Assembly: GCA_018432315.1 (NCBI GenBank)
Contig: JAHDLB010000008.1
Span: 1 to 64,000, forward strand
Reading direction: 5' to 3'
DNA: 64,000 nucleotides
Source: Anaerolineae bacterium
GTDB lineage: Bacteria > Chloroflexota > Anaerolineae > Aggregatilineales > Aggregatilineaceae
A program made the translations under genes and the position numbers. Below the pieces are notes generated by a model. That model searched no databases, was not told the DNA's origin, and saw only the letters and a program-made list of their open reading frames with translations. Positions 24,798 through 34,135 of the stretch are shown piece by piece (within the stretch, counting starts at the first letter, position 1; every line of letters starts with the position of its first letter).

Positions 24798-26792
24798 TTA
24801 TGGCAGCGGTTCCACGCTGAAGCTGTAGACGGCGGGCTCGGTCGTGACCGGCGCCAGGCCGGAGACGACGATCGTCGCGTCGCCGTAGTCGCCGCCCACG
24901 GTGAACTCCCAGTCGCCCTCCGGCGCGTCGTCCGGCCCCAGCCAGCGGATCACCGGCGCGTCCGCCTGCGCCGGCTGGACGATCTGCACCACGAACTGCT
25001 GCGGCAGGACGTTGTCCATCCGCACCCAGCCCGCGCTCGTCCAGCCGGCGTCGCCGGTTTCCGCGTCGTCGCTGAAGCCGATCTCCGGGACGCTGATGTC
25101 GTCGATCAACAGGCCGGGCTGCGTCACGGCGTCGTCGGTGATGTACTCGAAACGGACCTGAACGGTCTGGCCGGCGTAGGGCGACAGGTCGACCGTCTCC
25201 TGGATCCAGCCGCCACTCTCGCCCGTGTAGCCCGGCCCGTAGGCGTTGCTGTGCGGGTTGTCGTTGGTGGTGTGGGCCGTTTCCAGCGGGGTCCAGGTGG
25301 CGCCGTCGTCGGTCGAAACCATGACGTAAGCGTAATCCCACCCGCGCTCGATGTGGTACCACGTCCAATAGCTGAGCGTCGCCGCCCCGACCCCGGTCAG
25401 GTCGAAGGCGCGCGTCAGATGGCTGTCGCTCTCGTCGCCCCGGTTGGACCACCACATGTGCGTTCCGCTGTGCGCCTCCGCCGGGACGATGGACACCGTC
25501 GCGCTGCCGTCGAAGGTGAAGCGCAGGTGCTCCGGCTCGGTGCCGCCCACCACGCGCAGGTAGTGCGCGCCCCACTGCGGCGCGCCGAGCGTCTCGGTCC
25601 CCGCGCCGGGCGTCACCTGGCGGGTGATGCGCGCCGCGTTCAGCGCGTCCAGCTCGGAGAACGTGTACGTGTAGCGGCCATCGCCCACCGCCGGATCGTG
25701 CAGCAGGTTCGTGGCGACCCAGTCCGCGAACAGGTCCACCGCGGTCACCGGCTCGCCGGTGGCGGGATCGGTCGCGCCGATGGCGGCCAGCGCGTTATCG
25801 ACGCTCTCCATGCCGTTTGTCGGATCGCTGACCAGCGTGGTGGTCGCCGCCTCGCCATAGCGCTCGTAGAAATAGGCCGCGAACAGGAACGCCGCGCCGT
25901 AGTGCAGGCCGCGGTTGTCTTCTTCCGGCCACGTGTTGAGCTGGATGTCCGGCGAATTGAGGAACGGCGCGGCGAAGTTGCTGGCCCCATAGCCCGTGAT
26001 CAGCGCCGACAGCTCCGACAGGCCCTCGTTCAGCCAGGTGTCCTCGTTCTTGTCGACGTTCCAGTGCACCATGTGCTGGAACTCGTGGGCGAGCACGCCT
26101 TCGTAATAGGGCGTGCCGATGGCCCAGTCCATCGCGTCCAGGTTGACGAAGAACATCTCGCGCTCGTTGGAGTTGGGTACGGCGGCGGACGGGTACTGGC
26201 TGCTGCTGCCGTAGTACGCCGCCACCCACGATCCCAGGTTGCGCGCGTGCAGGATGTACAGGTGCGGGTCGCCGTCGATGCCGGGCAGGGCTTCCGTCCC
26301 GAAGACCTCGTGCACTTTGGGCCGGATCAGGTTCTCGAACGCGTCCGCCGAGCGCCGGACCGCGTCCGGGTCCACCTGCTCGCCGACCTCGACGAACATG
26401 TACACGTGGTCGGTCTTGTAGACCAGCTCGGCGTCCACCTCGAACTCGTAATCGGCGTCCAGGTTGTCCGCCCAGAAGGTCACCACGTCGCCAATCGGGC
26501 GCTCCGGCGGTGGGCTGGCCGGAGGGTCGGGGATCTCGGTCACGCCCAGCAGGCGCCTCGCCAGGTCGATCCGGTCGCGCGGGGGGATGATCGTGTTGCG
26601 CAGCAGGTCGAGCGTCGCGCTGCCGGGCGCGCCTTCGCTGGCGGGCACGCCGCCATCCTGGGCGACACCGTCCGCCGGCGGCAGCGCCGGGCTGGCGGCG
26701 ATTGGCCCCGGCGCGGCCAGCGCCAGCGCCACGACGCTCATCACGACCAGCGACAGCACGGCGCGAAATGGGAAACGAGATGGAGTTGACAT
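24798..26792 (-). CDS. Secreted HExxH metallopeptidase with C-terminal jelly-roll domains (copy 2)
   Basis: A 664-residue exported paralogue of the downstream gene. A signal peptide at residues 8-34 ends near AAS. The zinc site is LAHEFQHMVHW (residues 234-244, HExxH) with TWLNEGLSELSALI after it. The shared blocks are PGIDGDPHLYILHARN, NSNEREMFFVNLDAMDW, GAAFLFAAYFYERYG and VFADWVATNLLHDPAVGDGRYTY. Near the C-terminus an immune-inhibitor-A-like domain appears (TWYHIERGWDYAYVMVSTDDGATW). The start is supported by AAGGA seven bases before ATG 26792. It is divergent from fur across a 139-bp gap. It probably degrades extracellular protein; the exact specificity is not deducible. Confidence 0.86.
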   Translation of the reverse strand: MSTPSRFPFRAVLSLVVMSVVALALAAPGPIAASPALPPADGVAQDGGVPASEGAPGSATLDLLRNTIIPPRDRIDLARRLLGVTEIPDPPASPPPERPIGDVVTFWADNLDADYEFEVDAELVYKTDHVYMFVEVGEQVDPDAVRRSADAFENLIRPKVHEVFGTEALPGIDGDPHLYILHARNLGSWVAAYYGSSSQYPSAAVPNSNEREMFFVNLDAMDWAIGTPYYEGVLAHEFQHMVHWNVDKNEDTWLNEGLSELSALITGYGASNFAAPFLNSPDIQLNTWPEEDNRGLHYGAAFLFAAYFYERYGEAATTTLVSDPTNGMESVDNALAAIGATDPATGEPVTAVDLFADWVATNLLHDPAVGDGRYTYTFSELDALNAARITRQVTPGAGTETLGAPQWGAHYLRVVGGTEPEHLRFTFDGSATVSIVPAEAHSGTHMWWSNRGDESDSHLTRAFDLTGVGAATLSYWTWYHIERGWDYAYVMVSTDDGATWTPLETAHTTNDNPHSNAYGPGYTGESGGWIQETVDLSPYAGQTVQVRFEYITDDAVTQPGLLIDDISVPEIGFSDDAETGDAGWTSAGWVRMDNVLPQQFVVQIVQPAQADAPVIRWLGPDDAPEGDWEFTVGGDYGDATIVVSGLAPVTTEPAVYSFSVEPLP

Positions 26793-26892
26793 GCGGTTAT
26801 CCTTACCTGTTCGATCCAGCCAATCAAGCCCGTGTGTCGTAAGATTATACGGGATTTCGCCCCCGACCTGCCCAACGGCCCGGCCTATGGGC

Positions 26893-26898
26893 TATAAT
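26893..26898 (+). promoter_or_regulatory. -10 box of the Fur-family gene
   Basis: A perfect TATAAT sits 34 bases before the preferred start of the regulator. No consensus -35 is seen. On the other strand a second TATAAT (26849-26844) is well placed for the divergent peptidase gene, so this short gap probably serves both. Confidence 0.5.
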
Positions 26899-26931
26899 CC
26901 GTGATGACGTATGACACAGGGACGAATTGTG

Positions 26932-27387
26932 ATGCCGCACCTTATCGACGAAGCCGAAGCCCTGCTGCACGCGCGCGGGTTCAAGGTCACCCCGCAGCGC
27001 ACGCTGATCCTCCAGGTGATGGCCGGGCAGACCAGCTACCTGGACGCCGACGAGATTTTCGCGCTGGCCCACACCCAGGACGCCAGCATCAGCCTCGCCA
27101 CCGTCTACCGGACGCTCAACCTGTTCGCGGAGTTGGGGCTGATCGATCACCGCTACGTGGAGCCGGAGCACCGCCGCGAGGTGTTCCGCATGTCCGAAGG
27201 GCCAGAGCAGCACTACCTGACGTGCGTGCGCTGCGGCAAGCGCACGGTGATCCACGCCGACCTGCTCAACCAGATGGCGAACGAGCTGGTGCGGCGCAAA
27301 GGCGTCAGCGTGATCAGCGCCTGCGCGTGTTTCACGGGCTACTGCGCCGAGTGCACCGCCGCGCTCAAGCGCCAGAAGCGGGGCTAA
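26932..27387 (+). CDS. Fur-family metal-responsive repressor
   Basis: A 151-residue Fur superfamily regulator. The winged-helix part has the typical VTPQRTLILQVM and ISLATVYRTLNLFAELGLI (recognition helix). The C-terminal part has CVRCGKRTVIHAD and CAEC, two CxxC pairs for structural zinc, plus acidic/His residues in EQHYLTC. Whether it senses iron, zinc, manganese or peroxide cannot be decided by eye. ATG 26932 is preferred because AGGGA lies nine bases upstream; ATG 26911 is also in frame but has no ribosome site. The stop overlaps the convergent glycosyltransferase gene by 4 bp. Confidence 0.92.
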   Translation: MPHLIDEAEALLHARGFKVTPQRTLILQVMAGQTSYLDADEIFALAHTQDASISLATVYRTLNLFAELGLIDHRYVEPEHRREVFRMSEGPEQHYLTCVRCGKRTVIHADLLNQMANELVRRKGVSVISACACFTGYCAECTAALKRQKRG

Positions 27388-29579
27388 TCCCCCGCCTGCC
27401 GGAAGGCGATCCAATCGTAGGCCAGCGCCAGCGGGCGCGGATCGCTCGACAGCCCCTCATCCGCCGCTGAGATCACGCCATCCGCCGTCAGCGAGAACAC
27501 CAGGTCGCCGCCCGACCGCTCGACCAGCGCGGCGGGGATCGTGACGGTGTACTCGTGCCAGCCGCCGGGCGCGGCGGTGAACTGCCCCAGGCGCTCGGCG
27601 TTGGCGACGACCGTCACCGTGCGCGGCTCGGCGAACGCGGTGGCGCGCACCGTCAGCGTGTAGCTGGGCCCGGCGGGCAGGCTGGCGTGCACCAGCGCTT
27701 CGACGCCGCCCCCCGCCCAGCGCGCCGGGGTACCGCCGACGTCCTCCGGCCAGTACCAGCCGTGGCCGGTGAAGCCCTCGTCGCCGGGCAGCCCCAGGTC
27801 GATCGTGTATTCGCCCGGCCCGGTTTCCGGCGGGATGCGCGGCGGGCAGCCTTTGGGATGGCTCGTCGTGCGGTAGAGCACGGCGTCCTTCTCGACCTCG
27901 ATGAAACACAGCGACGGGTGCCCGTTGAACAGTGCCAGCGTTTCGAGCGTGCGCTCGCGGTCCATCCAGTCCTGGTGCACCACCACGTAGCCGACCGGCC
28001 AATCGCGGATGATCTCGCCCAGCTCGCCGATGACGCGGTCGGCGACCAGCGGGCGCACCCCGGCCAGCCAGCCCATCAGCGGCGACTGCTCGTAATAAAG
28101 GTGCTGCGTCAGCGGGATGCGCGACAGCAGGCCGCTGACCATGCGCTTCTCGTGAACCGGACCGTAAGCCATCGCTTCCGGGTGCGATCCGATCAGCCGC
28201 CAGCCGGTGTACGGGCCGGACGGCACCTCCAGCACGACGTAATCGTAATCGTCGTAATGCTCGCCGCGCATCATGGTGTAGAAGGCGTATTCGGTCGGTG
28301 GCTCGGTGGCGGGATAGGGCTTGAAGATGCCCAGGTCCACCGCGAACGCCAGCACGACGACTCCGGCCAGCAGGGAACGAACCGACCGCGCGCGCAGCCG
28401 CCGGACCCACGGATCGAACGACCACGCCAGGAAGACGATCAGCGCGGTCGTGGCCGGGGGCAGGAAGCGGATCGGCGTGCGCATCTGGCCGTGAAACGCC
28501 TCGTGCACCAGCCGGAAGGGCAGCGGGACGCGCGTCCCGAAGGCGTCCAGGTCCGGCCCCAGGGTGAGCGCCAGCGGCAGGATCGCCGCGCCCAGCCAGA
28601 ACCAGCGCAGCCGGTTCGCGCCGCGCACGACCAGCGCGAGGATCGTCAGCGCGATCAGCAGCACGCCCAGCGTTTCGTCGCGCTCGAAGCCGAGCCGCTG
28701 CGCGCTGCCCAGGTCCGGCGCGTAGAGCGCGCGCAGCGGCAGCGAATAGTAGCGCAGCGTCAGCAGGCGGGCCGGTTCCAGGTCGCTGGTGTCGAAGTCG
28801 AGCGTGGGGCGCAGCGGCCCGAAGATCCACGACAGCGCGAACGTGACCGCCAGCGCCAGCGCGCCCAGCGCCGCCAGCCGGACCCGCGCCCGGCGATCCG
28901 GCATCTGGGCCAGCGTCAGCAGGGCGAACGGGGCCAGCAGCAGCCCGGCCCAGAAGACGATCAGCGTGTCGGTCAGCCACATGCCCCACAGCCCCAGCCC
29001 GGCCAGCGCGGCCCACAGCGGCGAGCGCGTGGCGGCGACCCGCTCCCACAGAATCAGCGCGACGGGCAGCCAGAACACGGTGATCAGGTTGAGGTGGCCG
29101 CTGGCCGCGTGGTCCAGCATGTAGGGCGACCATCCCAGCGCGATCCCGCCTATCAGCGCGACGGCGCGGCTGGTGCCCTGGCGGCGCAGCAGGATATACA
29201 TCAGCCAGCCGGTCAGCACCAGGCAGAGCCAGATGATCAGGTTGGCGGTTGGCAGGTGGCCGATCAGCGGTTCCAGTGCGGCGTACACCGGCAGCCAGGA
29301 CGCGGTCAGCGAGTGGTACGACAGGTTGTGCTCGAACGGGGCGAGCACCATGTCGGTATAGAACGGGTCCTGCCCAGTGGCGACGGCGTGGCGCACCCAC
29401 CATAGATTCCAGTGGAAATGGTAGTAGTCCCATTCGCCGTTGTACATGGCCGGGACGCGCGACCCCAGGTGGCTGACCAGCGCGTAGAGCGTGATCGTGC
29501 TCAGCAGCGCGAAGAAGACCACCACCAGGATCGCGCCCCGGATGGTCGTCCGGTTGGGGCGGTATTGCCAGGACAGCAT
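27384..29579 (-). CDS. Polytopic membrane glycosyltransferase-like protein with C-terminal beta domain
   Basis: A 731-residue membrane protein with about ten transmembrane helices in residues 15-430. It resembles GT-C glycosyltransferases: an acidic early loop (AMYNGEWDYYHFHWNLWW) and a long extracellular loop with LAPFEHNLSYHSL. The C-terminal 300 residues are soluble and end in a carbohydrate-binding-like beta domain (SYTLTVRATAFAEPRTVTVVANAERLGQF). It probably transfers sugar from a lipid carrier to a surface molecule; donor and acceptor are unknown. ATG 29579 is preferred (GAGGA seven bases upstream) over the longer frame from 29609. Confidence 0.72.
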   Translation of the reverse strand: MLSWQYRPNRTTIRGAILVVVFFALLSTITLYALVSHLGSRVPAMYNGEWDYYHFHWNLWWVRHAVATGQDPFYTDMVLAPFEHNLSYHSLTASWLPVYAALEPLIGHLPTANLIIWLCLVLTGWLMYILLRRQGTSRAVALIGGIALGWSPYMLDHAASGHLNLITVFWLPVALILWERVAATRSPLWAALAGLGLWGMWLTDTLIVFWAGLLLAPFALLTLAQMPDRRARVRLAALGALALAVTFALSWIFGPLRPTLDFDTSDLEPARLLTLRYYSLPLRALYAPDLGSAQRLGFERDETLGVLLIALTILALVVRGANRLRWFWLGAAILPLALTLGPDLDAFGTRVPLPFRLVHEAFHGQMRTPIRFLPPATTALIVFLAWSFDPWVRRLRARSVRSLLAGVVVLAFAVDLGIFKPYPATEPPTEYAFYTMMRGEHYDDYDYVVLEVPSGPYTGWRLIGSHPEAMAYGPVHEKRMVSGLLSRIPLTQHLYYEQSPLMGWLAGVRPLVADRVIGELGEIIRDWPVGYVVVHQDWMDRERTLETLALFNGHPSLCFIEVEKDAVLYRTTSHPKGCPPRIPPETGPGEYTIDLGLPGDEGFTGHGWYWPEDVGGTPARWAGGGVEALVHASLPAGPSYTLTVRATAFAEPRTVTVVANAERLGQFTAAPGGWHEYTVTIPAALVERSGGDLVFSLTADGVISAADEGLSSDPRPLALAYDWIAFRQAGD

Positions 29580-29739
29580 ACGTTCCTCGCCTGTGCGGTG
29601 ACGTGTCAAACGGGGGCATTATACCCCGTTGCCCGGCGGTGACCAGTCGCCGCGTGCCGGGCCGGGCACCAGCGTGGTTTTCCCGCGCCGATCGGGTACA
29701 CTCCTGCGCACGAGCACCACGAGACGCGAAAGGACCGCT

Positions 29740-30696
29740 ATGCCTCCCTCCGACATGCCGCACATCCCCGTTCTGCGCGACGCTGTGCTGGACGCGCTTC
29801 GCCCCGGCCACCTGCCCGCCGGGCGGTTCGTGGACGGCACGGTCGGCGCAGGCGGCCACGCTGCGGCGATCCTGGAATCCGCGCCGGATGCGCGCCTGCT
29901 CGGCCTGGACCGCGACCCGGCGGCGCTGGCCCTGGCGCGGGACCGCCTCGCCCCGTTCGGCGAGCGCGCCGCGCTGGTTCACGCCAGCTACGAGCAGGTG
30001 GCGGCGCACGTCGCGGCGTGGCTGGGGGAAGGCGCGGGCGTGGACGGGATTCTGCTCGACCTGGGGATCTCGTCGATGCAGGTGGACGACCCGGCGCGCG
30101 GGTTCGCCTTCGCGCACGAGGGGCCGCTGGACATGCGCTTCGACCCGACCGCGCCCGGCCCGACCGCCGCCGAGATCGTCAACACGTGGCCCGCGGACGA
30201 TCTGGCCGACATCCTGTTCCGCTATGGGGAGGAGCGCAACAGCCGCCGCATCGCGCGGGCGATTGTGGCGGCGCGCCCGCTGGCGACGACGCGCCAACTT
30301 GCCGAGGTGATCGCCGCGGCCCAGCGCGGCCCCCACGAGAAGATCCACCCGGCGACGCGCGCGTTTCAGGCGCTGCGCATCGCGGTCAACGACGAGTTGG
30401 GGGCGGTGGAGCGCGTCCTGCCGGTCGCGATCGATCTGCTGCGGCCCGGCGGGCGGCTGGCCGTGATCAGCTTCCACAGCCTGGAAGACCGCATCGTCAA
30501 GCAGACCTTCCGGCTCGAAGCGACGGACTGCATCTGCCCGCCGCGCCAGCCGGTGTGCACGTGCGGCCACGTGGCGCGGGTCACGCTCGTGACGCGCAAG
30601 CCGGTCACCGCCGGCGCGGACGAGATCGCGCGCAACCCGCGCAGCCGCAGCGCCAGGCTGCGCGTCGTCGAGCGCCTGGGCGAGGCGGCGGGGTGA
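29740..30696 (+). CDS. rsmH: 16S rRNA (cytosine-1402-N4)-methyltransferase
   Basis: A 318-residue SAM-dependent methyltransferase (formerly MraW) that modifies C1402 in the ribosomal P site. The family blocks are [30 protein letters not shown] (SAM loop), [47 protein letters not shown] and [18 protein letters not shown]. It usually lies in the dcw cell-division cluster beside mraZ and ftsL; here it stands alone between a glycosyltransferase and a DUF1295 gene, as in many Chloroflexota. The ribosome site AAAGGA supports ATG 29740. Confidence 0.96.
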   Translation: MPPSDMPHIPVLRDAVLDALRPGHLPAGRFVDGTVGAGGHAAAILESAPDARLLGLDRDPAALALARDRLAPFGERAALVHASYEQVAAHVAAWLGEGAGVDGILLDLGISSMQVDDPARGFAFAHEGPLDMRFDPTAPGPTAAEIVNTWPADDLADILFRYGEERNSRRIARAIVAARPLATTRQLAEVIAAAQRGPHEKIHPATRAFQALRIAVNDELGAVERVLPVAIDLLRPGGRLAVISFHSLEDRIVKQTFRLEATDCICPPRQPVCTCGHVARVTLVTRKPVTAGADEIARNPRSRSARLRVVERLGEAAG

Positions 30697-30702
30697 CGCG
30701 GC

Positions 30703-31485
30703 TCACGTCTTCGGAATGCGCGGGAAGAAGGCGCTGGTGCGGGCGATGTAGTCCGCGTATTTGGGCTTCTGCTTCATCGAGCGCTCCAGCATGGCGACGC
30801 CGGAGACGTTGATCAGCAGGTAGGTCATCAGCGCCGGGCCGAAGATCGTCAGCGCGCCCCAGCCGGTGCTCAGCGCGATCAGGTAATACGCCCACCACTG
30901 GGCCGCGTCGCCGAAGTAGTTCGGGTGCCGGGTGTAGCTCCACACGCCGCTGTCGAGCACCTGCCCGGCGTTGTCCGGGTTCGCCTTGAAGCGCTTCAGG
31001 TGCCAGTCGCCCACCGCCTCGAAGAAAAAGCCGATGGTCCACAGCATGGCGCCCAGGATATCCAGCGGGGTGAGCGCGTCCGGCGCGTCGAAATAGTGCG
31101 CGGCCAGCAGCGTGGCCGAGATCAGCCACATGATGGCACCTTGCAGCAGGAACACCTGGAAGTAGCTGATCCACCAGTAGTTTTTGCCGTACTGCCGCCG
31201 CCAGTTCTGGTAGCGCGGGTCTTCGTCGTGACCCCAGTTGCGCGCCAGGATGTAGCCCGACAGCCGCAGTCCCCACATGCCAACCAGCGCCAGGATCAGC
31301 AGTTTGCGCCCGGTGTAACCGTCCTCGGCCAGGATGAAATAGACGACGGAGAGCACCACGAACCCCAGGCCCCAGAAAATATCCACGATGCTGGCGTCGC
31401 GCTTGATCACGCTGGCGATCCAGATCAGCGTCATGTAGATCAGCACGGCCAGCCCACCGGCTGCCCACACCTCAAAGAAGGACAT
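30703..31485 (-). CDS. DUF1295-family membrane protein (steroid 5-alpha-reductase-like)
   Basis: A 260-residue polytopic membrane protein with about six helices. The C-terminal SGVWSYTRHPNYFGDAAQWW is the diagnostic DUF1295/isoprenylcysteine-methyltransferase-fold block; the fold also covers NADPH-dependent double-bond reductases. MKQKPKYADYIARTSAFFP closes the protein. ATG 31485 fits the usual N-terminus (SFFEVWAAGGLAVLIYM) and follows a GGAAAGG/AGAAAG stretch. It lies 12 bp after the broken hepT gene on the same strand. The substrate is unknown. Confidence 0.83.
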   Translation of the reverse strand: MSFFEVWAAGGLAVLIYMTLIWIASVIKRDASIVDIFWGLGFVVLSVVYFILAEDGYTGRKLLILALVGMWGLRLSGYILARNWGHDEDPRYQNWRRQYGKNYWWISYFQVFLLQGAIMWLISATLLAAHYFDAPDALTPLDILGAMLWTIGFFFEAVGDWHLKRFKANPDNAGQVLDSGVWSYTRHPNYFGDAAQWWAYYLIALSTGWGALTIFGPALMTYLLINVSGVAMLERSMKQKPKYADYIARTSAFFPRIPKT

Positions 31486-31496
31486 GGATAATCTTT

Positions 31497-31840
31497 CTAC
31501 CTTTCCCTCAAAATTCGAGATAGTTGATCTACCAATGGCGGCAAATTCGCGGTCACGGTATCCCACACCAGATCGAGGTTGATGTCGAAATACGCATGAA
31601 TGAGCCGGTTTCTCATTCCGACGATGTCAGCCCAGGGGATCTCCGGATACGTGGATCGGGTGTTTTCACCGATTCGTGAAGCTGCTTCACCCACAATCTC
31701 AATATCCTTGATGATCGCCAACGCCAACATCCGATTAGCTTCAAGTCTTCGCGGCTCACACCTTGTGTGAAACGAATTGCTTCTTGGGCCGCTTCCAACA
31801 TGTGCTCCAGGCGGATAGTATCCTTATCCGACGTGTTCAT
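31497..31840 (-). pseudogene. hepT: HepT-like RNase toxin (HEPN domain), frameshifted
   Basis: Toxin half of a MntA/HepT pair. The 5' part encodes MNTSDKDTIRLEHMLEAAQE and on to VSREDLK. The 3' part, in another frame, encodes MLALAIIKDIEIVGEAASR and then GMRNRLIHAYFDINLDLVWD, containing the HEPN RX4HxY catalytic motif (RNRLIHAY). One missing base near 31737-31741 separates the halves; adding it would give a continuous protein of about 114 residues, the normal HepT size. Either the toxin is inactivated, the read is wrong at this point, or frameshifting restores it. The start overlaps the end of mntA by 17 bp. Base use is less GC-rich than nearby genes, in keeping with horizontal transfer. Confidence 0.8.
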
Positions 31841-32129
31841 ATTGCACCTCGGCTTCCTCGAGCACCTGTTGGCGGAAATGGCGGCTCAAATCCTTGGGCG
31901 TTCGCAAATCTACGCGCCGCCCCATAATTTCGGACAGTTCGCGCTCCATACGCGCGATGTCGAACAGCCCGACCACAGCATCTGGCTCGAATTCGACCAG
32001 CATATCGATGTCGCTGTCGGGTCGAAAATCATCGCGCAGGACGGAACCAAACAGCGAAAGTTTGCGGATCCGGTTGCGCTGGCCGAAATCGACGACAGCC
32101 CGGCGTGGAACAGGAATGCGTGCGGTCAT
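31824..32129 (-). CDS. mntA: MntA-like nucleotidyltransferase antitoxin
   Basis: A 101-residue minimal nucleotidyltransferase. LSLFGSVLRDDFRPDSDIDM carries the GSxxR...SDxD signature of the DNA polymerase beta superfamily, with both catalytic Asp residues present. In studied pairs MntA AMPylates the Tyr of the HEPN motif in HepT and so silences the toxin. It is encoded directly before and overlapping hepT, the usual order for this family. The ribosome site AGAGGAA is close to the ATG. It lies 6 bp after the end of the 32136 peptidase gene. Confidence 0.9.
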   Translation of the reverse strand: MTARIPVPRRAVVDFGQRNRIRKLSLFGSVLRDDFRPDSDIDMLVEFEPDAVVGLFDIARMERELSEIMGRRVDLRTPKDLSRHFRQQVLEEAEVQYEHVG

Positions 32130-32135
32130 TTCCTC

Positions 32136-34055
32136 TCACTTTCCCCCAACTCGTGCCGCGTAGGGGCCCGGAATGGGGCCGCGCGGCTCCGGCAGATCGC
32201 GGCTGGTGGACGCGGCGAACCGGGCCGCCATGTCGAGCTTCGCGTCGAGCGGCGCGTCGCCGTCCACCGCCATGAACCGCTCGCGCACGATGAACGTCAC
32301 CAGGTGCCCGCCCTCGCGCTCGACCACCGCCGTATCGACGTTGCCGGTTGTCCAGATCTGCACGCCGGGCTGAAACTCCAGCTCATTGACCGCCAGCCAC
32401 TCGCCGATGGTGGCGTAGATCGTCCGCGACTCGGTGATCCGGATCACCTGGCCCTGGGCGTTGTGGTACAGCATCTGGGCGACTGTGCCGCCCGACGGCG
32501 CGTGCAGCGCGACGAACGCCGCCCCCTGGGTGTCTGCGTCCAGGCCATAGACGCTGTCCAGCTCGAACCCGGCGGGCGCGCCGCGCGGCGTCACCGGCCT
32601 GAACGGCAGATCGACCTGCCGGATCTCGTCGCGGATGTTGTACTCGGTCTGGTAAAACGGGTCGCGCAAGGGCATCTTCGCGGGGTCAGTCACGGCCTCG
32701 ACGCGGGGCGCGGCGTAGTTCGGCGCGGCGAGGTTGTACGCGATCCCGCTCGGCTCGGCGGTCGCCTCGGCCACGGCGTAGGTGTAGCGCGCGGTGGCGC
32801 AGCCGGCCTCGTTGGGCGGGCGCGTCAGGTTGAGCACCACCAGGTAGACGCTGTCGTACCCGTCGAAGTCGAGCGTCACGGCGCGCCCCGGCGGGAAGAC
32901 GTCCGCCTCCGCGCCGCGCAGCCCGACCACGATCCCCTCCACGCCGGGATCGTCGCTGCTCAGCGTGACGGTATGCCGCCCCGCGCCGGGCGCCAGCCCG
33001 ATGTAGTCCATCGCGTAGCGCTGCACCCCGTCCGCGGGCGACCACTCGCCCGGCCCATCGACCGACTCCTGCAGGCGCGCGGTGGGGAAGTCTGCCCCGC
33101 CCACAAAGCGGCGCAGCAGCACGTTCAGCGCAAAACGGCGCACCTCGTTGTCGAACGTGGTGCCGTAGGCGGCCAGCGTCTCGTCGAACGGCTCGTAGCC
33201 TGCGCCGTCGGCCATCGCCAGCCAGATGTCGCGCACGATGCCGGGACCGTGCTGCTCGGCCAGCGTCTGGTTGAAGACCCACATCCCGTACCAGTGCAGC
33301 CCGGATTCCACGCGGTTCACGCCGCCATAGCGCAGCATGCACGTGTCCGGCGACTTGAACACCGCCTCCGCCGATTCCAGGTTGTCGCGCAAGTCGGGGA
33401 AGACCTGGGTTTCCATCCAGTTGGCGGTCGCTTCGTACCACCAGCTCATGGGGTGCATGCCGTTGATCGCGATCTGGATGGCGTGGTTGAACTCGTGCGC
33501 GGCGATGATGCGCAGCCAGTCTTCGGGCGGCCACACGCGCAGCCCGGCGGGTGGGCTGGGATCGATGAAGTCGTTCTCCAGCACCATGTAGCCATAGGCG
33601 GCCTGCTGCTCGGTGCGCGCCGTGTTGGGATTGTCGCCCACGAAGCCGCCATCCGGCGAGACGTAGCCCGCCAGGTTTTTGCTGAACAGCTCCATGAGGT
33701 ACACGTCGAAGCGATCGTCACCGCCTTCGCCGCGATCGGGCAGCGGCGCGGGCCAGCCCATGCGGTCCACCTGGGCGGTCCAGGCGGTTTCCATCACGCG
33801 GCCCACCTCTTCCACCCAGTCAGGCGTCCCGCTGCTGGAGCGGTCGGCAGGCGGCACCGCGTCGATGCCGTGCAGCGTGTAGTGAATCACGAAATGGGGC
33901 GTGCCGTGCGTGAACGCCTCGCCCGAAAGCGCGGGGCGGGGCTGTGCCGCGCCGGGCCGCGCCTCTGCGAGCGGGGCGGCGACCAGCGCCAGCGCGAGGA
34001 TCGCGCCGGTCAGGATGCTCATGCGCCGGATGTGCCGTGCAGCCATCATGCTCAA
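32136..34055 (-). CDS. Secreted HExxH metallopeptidase-like protein (MXAN_6640-type)
   Basis: A 639-residue exported protein: basic N-terminus and hydrophobic segment (SILTGAILALALVAAPLAEA). The zinc site is IAAHEFNHAIQIAI (HExxH at residues 187-191), followed by YEATANWMETQVFPD, whose Glu may be the third ligand. The remainder is beta-rich with no named domain. It differs from the tandem pair at 22820-26792 in sequence but has the same plan (signal peptide, HExxH, beta-rich C-terminus). The start is ambiguous: TTG 34055 has AGGTGAG five bases upstream, while ATG 34049 is six bases downstream. It heads the minus-strand run that ends in mntA-hepT. Confidence 0.78.
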   Translation of the reverse strand: MSMMAARHIRRMSILTGAILALALVAAPLAEARPGAAQPRPALSGEAFTHGTPHFVIHYTLHGIDAVPPADRSSSGTPDWVEEVGRVMETAWTAQVDRMGWPAPLPDRGEGGDDRFDVYLMELFSKNLAGYVSPDGGFVGDNPNTARTEQQAAYGYMVLENDFIDPSPPAGLRVWPPEDWLRIIAAHEFNHAIQIAINGMHPMSWWYEATANWMETQVFPDLRDNLESAEAVFKSPDTCMLRYGGVNRVESGLHWYGMWVFNQTLAEQHGPGIVRDIWLAMADGAGYEPFDETLAAYGTTFDNEVRRFALNVLLRRFVGGADFPTARLQESVDGPGEWSPADGVQRYAMDYIGLAPGAGRHTVTLSSDDPGVEGIVVGLRGAEADVFPPGRAVTLDFDGYDSVYLVVLNLTRPPNEAGCATARYTYAVAEATAEPSGIAYNLAAPNYAAPRVEAVTDPAKMPLRDPFYQTEYNIRDEIRQVDLPFRPVTPRGAPAGFELDSVYGLDADTQGAAFVALHAPSGGTVAQMLYHNAQGQVIRITESRTIYATIGEWLAVNELEFQPGVQIWTTGNVDTAVVEREGGHLVTFIVRERFMAVDGDAPLDAKLDMAARFAASTSRDLPEPRGPIPGPYAARVGGK

Positions 34056-34135
34056 GCCAACTCACCTCACCAACGGACGTCGTTTGCTGTGCTTCGATCA
34101 TACACGAGGACCGATCGGGACGACAGGCGGCGCGC

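Noticed and set aside
27457-30570. 1037-codon minus-strand frame across the glycosyltransferase and rsmH
   Set aside because: Runs out of frame through one real gene and antisense to rsmH; Arg/Ala/Gly-rich with no domain.
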